A DNA stretch of 15,253 nucleotides from Rhodobacteraceae bacterium UBA996 (GTDB taxonomy: Bacteria > Pseudomonadota > Alphaproteobacteria > Rhodobacterales > Rhodobacteraceae), in contig DBBA01000199.1 in the NCBI GenBank assembly GCA_002291955.1, forward strand, positions 1-15,253. The letters run 5' to 3'. The position numbers and the translations under genes were made by a program. How positions within the stretch are numbered: position 1 is the stretch's first letter; every line of letters starts with the position of its first letter. Of the stretch, positions 6,497-12,647 are shown one piece after another. The notes beneath the pieces were generated by a model that ran no database searches, was not told the origin of the DNA, and saw only the letters and a list, made by a program, of their open reading frames with translations.

Positions 6497-8308
6497 ATGA
6501 CGATGACGGCTTATCCGTACGAGAAGCATGTCTATGACGTGGTGGTGGTGGGCGCGGGCGGGTCGGGCCTGCGCGCGACGCTGGGCATGGCCGAACAGGG
6601 CCTGCGCACCGCCTGCATCACCAAGGTCTTCCCGACCCGCAGCCACACCGTGGCAGCCCAGGGCGGCATCGCGGCATCGCTTGGCAACATGGGCCCCGAC
6701 AGCTGGCAGTGGCACATGTACGACACGGTGAAGGGGTCGGACTGGCTGGGCGACGCCGACGCGATGGAATACCTGGCGCGCGAAGCCCCCAAGGCGGTCT
6801 ATGAACTCGAACACTACGGCGTGCCCTTCAGCCGGACCGAGGACGGGCGCATCTACCAGCGCCCCTTCGGCGGCCACACGACCGAGTACGGCGAAGGCCC
6901 GCCGGTCCAGCGGACATGCGCCGCCGCTGACCGCACCGGTCACGCGATCCTGCACACGCTGTACGGGCAATCTCTGAAGAACAACGCCGAATTCTACATC
7001 GAATACTTCGCCATCGACCTGATCATGTCGGACGACGGCCAGTGCCAGGGCGTGCTGGCGTGGAAACTCGACGACGGCACGCTGCATGTCTTTGCCGCCA
7101 AGATGACCGTGCTGGCGACGGGGGGCTACGGCCGCGCGTACTTCAGCGCGACCTCCGCCCATACCTGCACGGGTGACGGCGGCGGCATGGTCGCGCGGCA
7201 GGGTCTGCCCCTGCAGGACATGGAATTCGTCCAGTTCCACCCCACCGGCATCTACGGCTCGGGCTGCCTGATCACCGAAGGCGCGCGGGGCGAGGGCGGC
7301 TATCTGACGAACTCGGAAGGCGAGCGGTTCATGGAACGCTACGCCCCCACCTACAAGGACCTCGCCAGCCGCGACGTGGTCAGCCGCTGCATGACCATCG
7401 AGATCCGCGAAGGCCGCGGCGTGGGCAAGGGCAAGGACCACATCTACCTGAACCTGAACCACCTGCCCAAGGCGGCGCTGCACGAACGCCTGCCCGGCAT
7501 CAGCGAATCCGCCCGCATCTTTGCCGGCGTGGACGTGACGAAGCAGCCGATCCCGGTGCTGCCGACCGTCCACTACAACATGGGGGGCATCCCCACGAAC
7601 TACTGGGGCGAGGTGCTGAACCCCGCCGACAGCGACCCCGACCGCGTCCTGCCCGGCCTGATGGCGGTGGGCGAGGCCGGCTGCGCGTCGGTCCACGGCG
7701 CGAACCGTCTGGGGTCCAATTCCCTGATCGACCTTGTCGTCTTCGGCCGCGCCGCCGCGATCCGCGCGGCGCAGGTGGTGGATCCGGCGTCCGCCACCCC
7801 CGACCCGAACAAGACCAGCATCGACCGCGGCCTTGCCCGCTTCGACGCCCTGCGCCACGCGAACGGGTCCACCCCCACGGCGGAACTGCGCGACAAGATG
7901 CAGCGCGCCATGCAGGACGACGCGGCGGTCTTCCGCACCAGCAAGACGCTCGCCGAGGGCGTGGACAAGATGACCGCCGTCGCCCGCGGCATGGACGATG
8001 TCCGCGTGACCGACCGTTCCCTGATCTGGAACTCCGACCTGATGGAGACGCTGGAACTGGCGAACCTGATGCCGAACGCGCTGACGACCGTTGTCAGCGC
8101 CGAAGCCCGCAAGGAAAGCCGCGGCGCCCATGCGCACGAGGATTTCCCCAACCGCGACGACGCCAACTGGCGCAAGCACACGCTGTCGTGGGTGGATGGC
8201 GCCTCGGTGCGGCTGGGCTACCGCCCGGTCCACACCGAACCGCTGACCAGGGAAGAGGACGGCGGCATCAACCTCAAGAAGATCGCGCCCAAGGCGCGCG
8301 TCTACTGA
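6497..8308 (+). CDS. sdhA: Succinate dehydrogenase flavoprotein subunit
   Basis: A full-length 603-residue flavoprotein that oxidises succinate to fumarate. The dinucleotide fold GAGGSG is at 19-24. His50 in RSHTVAAQGG is the covalent FAD attachment residue. The substrate-site motif TEGARGEGG is at 260-268, and the catalytic Arg is 292 in SRDVVSR. The C-terminal capping region ends with the conserved HAHEDFPNRDDANWRKHTL. Two in-frame ATGs, 6497 and 6503, compete. GGGA at 6492-6495 is well spaced only for 6503, so the protein may be two residues shorter. The stop overlaps the start of the lipoprotein gene (TGATG at 8306-8310). sdhB is not adjacent but 1.6 kb downstream. Confidence 0.98.
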   Translation: MTMTAYPYEKHVYDVVVVGAGGSGLRATLGMAEQGLRTACITKVFPTRSHTVAAQGGIAASLGNMGPDSWQWHMYDTVKGSDWLGDADAMEYLAREAPKAVYELEHYGVPFSRTEDGRIYQRPFGGHTTEYGEGPPVQRTCAAADRTGHAILHTLYGQSLKNNAEFYIEYFAIDLIMSDDGQCQGVLAWKLDDGTLHVFAAKMTVLATGGYGRAYFSATSAHTCTGDGGGMVARQGLPLQDMEFVQFHPTGIYGSGCLITEGARGEGGYLTNSEGERFMERYAPTYKDLASRDVVSRCMTIEIREGRGVGKGKDHIYLNLNHLPKAALHERLPGISESARIFAGVDVTKQPIPVLPTVHYNMGGIPTNYWGEVLNPADSDPDRVLPGLMAVGEAGCASVHGANRLGSNSLIDLVVFGRAAAIRAAQVVDPASATPDPNKTSIDRGLARFDALRHANGSTPTAELRDKMQRAMQDDAAVFRTSKTLAEGVDKMTAVARGMDDVRVTDRSLIWNSDLMETLELANLMPNALTTVVSAEARKESRGAHAHEDFPNRDDANWRKHTLSWVDGASVRLGYRPVHTEPLTREEDGGINLKKIAPKARVY

Positions 8309-8595
8309 TGCGCGCGGCTGCGGCCCTTCTGCTGGTCGCGGCGGCCTCCGTCGCCGCCTGCGGGCCCATTGACCCCGGGGTCGCCGCCGACCAGTGCGAG
8401 GAACGCGCCCGCCAGGCCGACGGTCCGTTCGGCGAGGTCCAGCTGGGCACCTTGCGCGGCCGGGCCGCGGGATCGATCGAGGTCGGCATCACCTCGGACT
8501 ACCTGTCGGGCCGCGACCCGTACGAGGTCTATGACACCTGCGTGCGCGCAAAGACCGGGCAAGGTCCGGTCCGGCCACCGATTCTTCCGCGTTAG
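8308..8595 (+). CDS. Small lipoprotein co-translated with sdhA
   Basis: The predicted 95-residue protein starts with a lipoprotein signal peptide, MRAAAALLLVAAASVAAC, in which VAAC at 15-18 is the lipobox and Cys18 the lipidated residue. The mature part is about 78 residues, with two further cysteines (DQCEERA and VYDTCVR), conserved-looking GITSDYLSGRDPYEVYD, and a proline-rich end PVRPPILPR. It would be anchored in the membrane facing the periplasm. Its ATG overlaps the sdhA stop, so its synthesis is coupled to SdhA. I recall small hypothetical genes between sdhA and sdhB in Rhodobacter relatives, but no known function. A periplasmic factor for complex II is possible but not shown. Confidence 0.8.
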   Translation: MRAAAALLLVAAASVAACGPIDPGVAADQCEERARQADGPFGEVQLGTLRGRAAGSIEVGITSDYLSGRDPYEVYDTCVRAKTGQGPVRPPILPR

Positions 8596-8619
8596 GCCAC
8601 ACAGCCGACATACGAATCT

Positions 8620-8647
8620 TTGAACCCTGCCCGGGTGGAGTTAATCT
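8620..8647 (+). promoter_or_regulatory. Candidate sigma-70-type promoter for the glycosyltransferase
   Basis: TTGAAC (8620-8625) and TAATCT (8642-8647) are separated by 16 bp in one of the few AT-rich stretches of the window. They lie about 30 nt before the glycosyltransferase start. A direct repeat GCCCGGGTG (8629-8637 and 8651-8659, 22 bp apart) brackets the -10. This suggests independent transcription from within the sdh cluster. Confidence 0.4.
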
Positions 8648-8675
8648 TTCGCCCGGGTGCAGGGGTGAACGTGAT

Positions 8676-9863
8676 GTGTTTAGGTGGTACCGGGCCGGTT
8701 CGGCCCGGCCCGCGCGCATGGCGGCGGGCATGATGGGGCAGTTCCTCAGCTACCGGGGCATGCGCCGGGCGGGAGGACAGGTGCTGCGTGAAGCTGGCCT
8801 TTACCCCCGACTGATGGTGCCGCCGACCGGCAGCCCGCGGGTCGCCTTCCTGCCGGGCGAGGGTCGTGTCTGGTCCAGCCTGCTTCGGGCCTACAACGTG
8901 GCAGACGCACTCGAGCAGTCGGGATGGTCGACCCTGGTCGTCCCCCCGCAATTGGGTCTGTCCCAACGGCGACGGATCCTGCGGATGTTCGGACCCGACG
9001 TGGTCGTGGTCCAGCAGTGCCGTCATCCGCTGAACCGGATCGAGTATCTGCGTGAATGGCGCCTGGTGCTCGATATCGACGATGCCGACTTCCTGTCGCC
9101 GGAACTGGACGCTGCCCTGTCCGACGTCGCGCGTCATGCCGACGGGGTGATCTGCGGCAGCCGATACGTCCGCGACTGGGCCAAGGCGCACAACCCCAAC
9201 AGTACCGTGATCTGGACCGGCGGACCGGTGACGGAAAAGCCCTCGCCCGCGCAACGGGACCGGGGCCCCATCGTGACCTGGGCGCAGTCGCGGCCCCTGC
9301 AGTACCCGTCCGAGTTCGCCTTTGCCGAACGCGTGATGCTCGACGTCGCCAGGCACCGTCCGGACGTCAGCTATCGGCTGTATGGCTGGGACATGGCCAC
9401 CGACCATCCGGCACTGGACCGCCTGCGCGCGGCAGGCGTCACCGTCGAACTGCGCCCGTTCCTGGCCTACGACAACTTTCTCCTGTCGTTGCAGGACTGT
9501 GCGGTCGGTCTGTGCCCCTACATCCCCGAAGGCTTTGTCCTGGGCAAATCGTTCGGCAAGATCATCGGCTACCTCGATGCACGGGTCCCGGTGATCTGCA
9601 GCGACGTCGGCGATCATTCCCAGTTCTTCTCCACGGGGACCGGGATCGTCAGCAACGACCCCGCAGTCTGGGTCGACGCCGTGGTGCGGCTTCTGGACGA
9701 TCCCGACTGGCGACAGGCAGTCGCCGACGGCGCCCATGCGCAGTATCTGGGCCAATTGTCCCTTAGCGCGATGGCCGCCCGGGTGGACGGCTTCCTGCGC
9801 CCGATCGCAGCGCGAACCCCGGCCGCGCGCACGGGCTCGCCGAAGCCGGCCGCGACCCCGTGA
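8676..9863 (+). CDS. GT-B glycosyltransferase (group 1 / GT4-like)
   Basis: This 395-residue soluble protein has the two halves of a GT-B glycosyltransferase. The N-terminal half contains RVAFLPGEGRVWSSLLRAYNVADALEQSGW (54-83) and VLDIDDADFL, a DIDD motif seen in several group 1 enzymes. The C-terminal donor-binding half contains YIPEGFVLGKSFGKIIGYLDARVPVICSDVGD, corresponding to the nucleotide-sugar contact region. The acceptor and sugar cannot be told; envelope or exopolysaccharide synthesis is the usual role. The chosen GTG 8676 has AGGGG at 8661-8665; ATG 8718 is an alternative. The gene lies between the sdhA-linked lipoprotein and sdhB, where a glycosyltransferase is not functionally expected. 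It has 80 nt of leader with a possible promoter. Confidence 0.75.
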   Translation: MFRWYRAGSARPARMAAGMMGQFLSYRGMRRAGGQVLREAGLYPRLMVPPTGSPRVAFLPGEGRVWSSLLRAYNVADALEQSGWSTLVVPPQLGLSQRRRILRMFGPDVVVVQQCRHPLNRIEYLREWRLVLDIDDADFLSPELDAALSDVARHADGVICGSRYVRDWAKAHNPNSTVIWTGGPVTEKPSPAQRDRGPIVTWAQSRPLQYPSEFAFAERVMLDVARHRPDVSYRLYGWDMATDHPALDRLRAAGVTVELRPFLAYDNFLLSLQDCAVGLCPYIPEGFVLGKSFGKIIGYLDARVPVICSDVGDHSQFFSTGTGIVSNDPAVWVDAVVRLLDDPDWRQAVADGAHAQYLGQLSLSAMAARVDGFLRPIAARTPAARTGSPKPAATP

Positions 9864-9881
9864 CACGCGGGACTTCCCCTG

Positions 9882-9932
9882 ATGATCCGCTATGTGGGTC
9901 GCGGCGCGCTGCCTGACCCGAAGAAGGCTTGA
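9882..9932 (+). CDS. Possible 16-residue leader peptide before sdhB
   Basis: A short frame MIRYVGRGALPDPKKA starts at ATG 9882 and stops at 9930-9932, two bases before the sdhB ATG at 9935. Its last codons (AAG AAG GCT) contain AAGAAGG, which is the ribosome binding site of sdhB. It could couple translation into sdhB, or it could be chance or a remnant of a longer gene. Its own ribosome binding site is poor. Confidence 0.25.
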   Translation: MIRYVGRGALPDPKKA

Positions 9933-9934
9933 TT

Positions 9935-10714
9935 ATGGTCCAACTGACGCTTCCCAAGAACTCGCGCATGACGGCGGGCAAGTCCTGGCCGCGGCCGCAG
10001 GGTGCCAACCGCCTGAAGAAGTTCCAGATCTACCGCTACGACCCCGACACGGGCGACAACCCGCGCGTCGATACCTACTGGGTGGACCTCGATACCTGCG
10101 GGCCGATGGTCCTGGACGCGCTCATCAAGATCAAGAACGAGATCGACCCCACGCTGACCTTCCGCCGGTCCTGCCGCGAGGGCATCTGCGGGTCGTGCGC
10201 CATGAACATCGACGGGGCCAACACGCTCGCCTGCATCAAGGGCATGGACGAGATCAAGGGCGACGTGAAGATCTATCCCCTGCCGCACATGCCGGTGATC
10301 AAGGACCTGATCCCCGACCTGACCCACTTCTACGCCCAGCACGCCAGCATCATGCCCTGGCTGGAAACCAAGACGAACCGCCCGCAGAAGGAATGGCGCC
10401 AGTCGATCGAGGACCGCAAGAAGCTCGACGGCCTGTACGAATGCGTGATGTGCGCGTCCTGCTCGACCTCGTGCCCCAGCTACTGGTGGAACGGCGACCG
10501 CTACCTCGGCCCGGCGGCACTCCTGCATGCCTACCGCTGGATCATCGACTCGCGCGATGAGGCGACCGGCGAGCGTCTGGATGCGCTGGAAGACCCCTTC
10601 AAGCTGTACCGCTGCCACACGATCATGAACTGCGCCAAGACCTGCCCCAAGGGGCTGAACCCGGCCAAGGCGATTGCCGAGATCAAGAAGATGATGGTCG
10701 AGCGCGTCGTCTGA
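9935..10714 (+). CDS. sdhB: Succinate dehydrogenase iron-sulfur subunit
   Basis: This 259-residue subunit carries electrons from the SdhA flavin to quinone. The plant-type [2Fe-2S] cluster is bound by Cys80, Cys85, Cys88 and Cys100 (CREGICGSC then LAC). The C-terminal ferredoxin-like domain has CVMCASCSTSCP (Cys170, 173, 176 and 180) and CHTIMNCAKTCP (Cys227, 233 and 237), which bind the [4Fe-4S] and [3Fe-4S] clusters. The start at ATG 9935 has AAGAAGG at 9921-9927. A TTG at 9929 is in frame but less likely. Unlike the usual tight sdhCDAB order, it is separated from sdhA by a lipoprotein and a glycosyltransferase. A hairpin follows immediately, so it ends the transcript. Confidence 0.97.
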   Translation: MVQLTLPKNSRMTAGKSWPRPQGANRLKKFQIYRYDPDTGDNPRVDTYWVDLDTCGPMVLDALIKIKNEIDPTLTFRRSCREGICGSCAMNIDGANTLACIKGMDEIKGDVKIYPLPHMPVIKDLIPDLTHFYAQHASIMPWLETKTNRPQKEWRQSIEDRKKLDGLYECVMCASCSTSCPSYWWNGDRYLGPAALLHAYRWIIDSRDEATGERLDALEDPFKLYRCHTIMNCAKTCPKGLNPAKAIAEIKKMMVERVV

Positions 10715-10736
10715 GCCTTCCCGGCGGGGAAGGCTT
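10714..10736 (+). terminator. Hairpin terminator after sdhB
   Basis: A 9-bp stem (AGCCTTCCC at 10714-10722 and GGGAAGGCT at 10727-10735) closes a 4-nt loop directly at the sdhB stop and is followed by only TT. It abuts the encoded CCA of the convergent tRNA-Cys, so it probably ends both transcripts. Confidence 0.6.
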
Positions 10737-10809
10737 GGAGGCGGGTACCGGAATCGAACCGGTCTTCACGGATTTGCAATCCGCTGCGTAACCTCTCCGC
10801 CAACCCGCC
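10736..10809 (-). tRNA. tRNA-Cys (anticodon GCA)
   Basis: Read on the minus strand, the 74-nt sequence begins GGCGGGT and ends ACCCGCC-T-CCA, giving a perfect 7-bp acceptor stem, a discriminator U and an encoded CCA. The anticodon arm CGGATTGCAAATCCG shows GCA in the loop. The T arm CCGGTTCGATTCCGG is perfect. U73 and GCA are the identity elements of tRNA-Cys. The gene is convergent with sdhB and divergent from the MOSC gene. Confidence 0.96.
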
Positions 10810-10883
10810 CGGAGCCGGGCCTGATTACCGCCGGGCGCGGCCTGCCGCAAGGGGCGTCCGCCCCGGCACACAGGGGGATACGC

Positions 10884-11432
10884 ATGGACCGGACACCACC
10901 GCAGGTCGTCGCCGTGGCATGCGCCCCCTCGCACGGGTTCTCCAAGGGCACCGTGCCGTCGATCGACCTCCTGCCCGGTCTGGGCGTCGCGGGGGATGCC
11001 CATGCCGGGGTGACGGTTCGCCACCGCTCGCGCGTCGCCGTCGATCCGTCCCAGCCGAACCTGCGGCAGGTCCACCTGATCGCGGCAGAACTCCTTGACG
11101 AACTCGCGGCCGCCGGTTTCGCCATCGCGCCCGGCGCCCTGGGCGAAAACGTGACCACCCACGGCATCGACCTTCTGGCCCTGCCGCGCGGAACGCGGCT
11201 GTCCTTCGCCAGCGGGGCCGCCGTCACCTTCACCGGGTTGCGCAACCCCTGCGCCCAGATCGAGTCGTTCCGGCCGGGGCTGCTGGCCCGGGTCCTCTTG
11301 CGCACGGACGCAGGGCTGGTGCGGCGCGCGGGCATCATGGCGGTCGTGGCCGCGGGCGGACCGATCCGTCCCGGCGACCCCATCGCGGTGCACCTTCCCC
11401 CCGGTCCGCATCTGCCCCTCGAACGGGTCTGA
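10884..11432 (+). CDS. MOSC domain-containing protein
   Basis: This 182-residue soluble protein is nearly all one MOSC domain. The landmarks are GLGVAGDAHAG (32-42), the central ALGENVTTHGIDLLALPRGTRL, and TGLRNPC with Cys123, the conserved residue thought to carry sulfur. MOSC domains occur in molybdenum cofactor sulfurases and in reductases such as YiiM/YcbX that detoxify N-hydroxylated bases. The stand-alone form here is most like the YiiM-type, but the substrate is not known. The start ATG 10884 has AGGGGGA upstream. It lies alone between two tRNA genes with no obvious partner. Confidence 0.85.
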   Translation: MDRTPPQVVAVACAPSHGFSKGTVPSIDLLPGLGVAGDAHAGVTVRHRSRVAVDPSQPNLRQVHLIAAELLDELAAAGFAIAPGALGENVTTHGIDLLALPRGTRLSFASGAAVTFTGLRNPCAQIESFRPGLLARVLLRTDAGLVRRAGIMAVVAAGGPIRPGDPIAVHLPPGPHLPLERV

Positions 11433-11476
11433 TCCGGCCGCGTCGGCCCGGTCCGATCCGCCGCGCCCTTTTGCGC

Positions 11477-11503
11477 TTGACCATGGGGGGGCACGCGGAT
11501 AAC
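11477..11503 (+). promoter_or_regulatory. Candidate tRNA-Lys promoter
   Basis: TTGACC (11477-11482) is followed after 15 bp by GATAAC (11498-11503), about 40 nt before the mature tRNA 5' end. The -35 is preceded by GC as in other stable-RNA promoters of this group. The spacer is short; TAACGA at 17 bp is an alternative -10. Confidence 0.45.
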
Positions 11504-11543
11504 GACGCGCCCGATGAAGGGTGCCGCCCATGCAGCACCGTTC

Positions 11544-11620
11544 GGGCCCGTAGCTCAGTTGGTTAGAGCGGCTGACTTTTAATCAGTAGGTCCCCGGTTC
11601 GAGTCCGGGCGGGCTCACCA
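11544..11620 (+). tRNA. tRNA-Lys (anticodon TTT)
   Basis: The 77-nt sequence begins GGGCCCG and ends CGGGCTC-A-CCA, an acceptor stem with one G-U pair and an encoded CCA. The D arm contains AGCTCAGTTGGTTAGAGC. The anticodon arm CTGACTTTTAATCAG has TTT in the loop. The T arm CCCGGTTCGAGTCCGGG is perfect. Its last four bases, including part of the CCA, overlap the stop codon and end of the convergent LysR gene. Confidence 0.97.
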
Positions 11621-12547
11621 CTCTCCAGTCCCCGGGTCGGCGTCGACATCTGTCGGCTGGGCGCCGCCCGCGGAGGGGTGGCCAAGCAAGGAGCCGATCA
11701 GGGGATTCGGGAACCTCCGCTCGCGCGTCACGGCAAGGAATGTCTCGGTGATCGGGTCCAGCTGTGCGGCCTCGGCCAGCACGCCCGCTGCCAGTTCGTC
11801 CTGCACCACGATGGGCGGAATGACCGCCAGCCCCGCATCCTCGCGCGCAAGAAGCCGCAGCATCGCCATGTCGTCGGCTTCCGCCGCGACGACGGGCACC
11901 ACGCCCAGACGGCTGACCAGCGCATCGAACCCTTCGCGCAGGGCCGTCTCGGGCGTGGGCAGCACCACGGGTTCGCTTGCCAGCAGATCGGCCAGCGACC
12001 GGCCGGGGCGTGCGATGCGGGCCGGCGTGCCGATCAGGCTGACCGGCTGTTCCGACAGCCGGTGCACCAGCCACGGACTGGCCGCGTCGCGCGGGGGGGC
12101 GAGGTTCGTCAGCATCACATCCAGCGCATGCGCCTCGAGCCCGCGCATCAGTTCGCCCTGCGATCCCGACCGCAGCACCACCTCGACATCCGACCGGCCG
12201 ATCAGCGGACGCAGGAACTGCATCTGCAGGTTCCGCGACAGCGTCGCCAGCGCACCGACCCGCAGCACCAGCCGCCCGCGCCCGGTGCCGCGCAGGGTCT
12301 GGGTCAGGTCGTCGGCGGTGCGAAAGATCGCCTCGGCATGGTCCAGCGCGATCCGGCCCGCCTCGGTCAGGTGCAGCGCCCGGCCGCGCCGCTCGAACAG
12401 GTCATGGCCCAGCGACTGCTCCAGCTGGCGGATCTGCGTGGACAGCGCCGACTGCGACAGGTTCAGCCGCCGAGCCGCGGCCGTCAGCGACGGTTCCACG
12501 GCAACCGCCCGGAACAGGCGCAGGTGATGCAGGTTCAGGGCGGCCAT
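11615..12547 (-). CDS. LysR-type transcriptional regulator, divergent from dabBA
   Basis: The product has 310 residues. The winged helix-turn-helix is at the N-terminus: LHHLRLFRAVAVEPSLTAAARRLNLSQSALSTQIRQLEQSLGHDLFERRGRALHLTEAG, about residues 6-65. The remainder is the two-lobed periplasmic-binding-protein-like effector domain (about 90-295). Divergent placement 100 nt from dabB suggests it controls the inorganic carbon transporter, as CbbR/CmpR-type regulators do for carbon fixation genes; the effector is not known. The frame stays open upstream to 12895, but homology starts at MAALNLHHLR. The stop codon (11615-11617) lies inside the 3' end of the convergent tRNA-Lys, and the tail GGAQPTDVDADPGTGEW looks unconserved. 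Confidence 0.9.
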   Translation of the reverse strand: MAALNLHHLRLFRAVAVEPSLTAAARRLNLSQSALSTQIRQLEQSLGHDLFERRGRALHLTEAGRIALDHAEAIFRTADDLTQTLRGTGRGRLVLRVGALATLSRNLQMQFLRPLIGRSDVEVVLRSGSQGELMRGLEAHALDVMLTNLAPPRDAASPWLVHRLSEQPVSLIGTPARIARPGRSLADLLASEPVVLPTPETALREGFDALVSRLGVVPVVAAEADDMAMLRLLAREDAGLAVIPPIVVQDELAAGVLAEAAQLDPITETFLAVTRERRFPNPLIGSLLGHPSAGGAQPTDVDADPGTGEW

Positions 12548-12647
12548 CGTTCCATTTCGTGGATGCTTCAGGCAGAAACTATGTATTTTATCTCGATCTG
12601 ACCAGTGGCTATAGCCTCGGGCACCCTGAAACCGAGGAGAGGCCCCG
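12548..12647. promoter_or_regulatory. Divergent LysR-dabB control region
   Basis: This 100-nt gap is noticeably AT-rich (for example 12577-12596) in a GC-rich region. It holds a perfect 10-bp palindrome GGCTATAGCC at 12607-12616. TATAGC (12610-12615) could be the dabB -10, with TTTATC (12587-12592) as a poor -35 at 17 bp. TAAAAT on the minus strand, around 12591-12586, could be the LysR -10. A LysR operator would be expected here, but no classic T-N11-A site is clear. Confidence 0.45.

Noticed and set aside
5318..8233. A 971-codon open frame antisense to mch, sdhC, sdhD and sdhA
   Set aside because: It is a by-product of strong third-position GC bias. It covers four real genes, its translation is rich in His/Arg/Gly/Gln without any domain, and the sense proteins are unmistakable.
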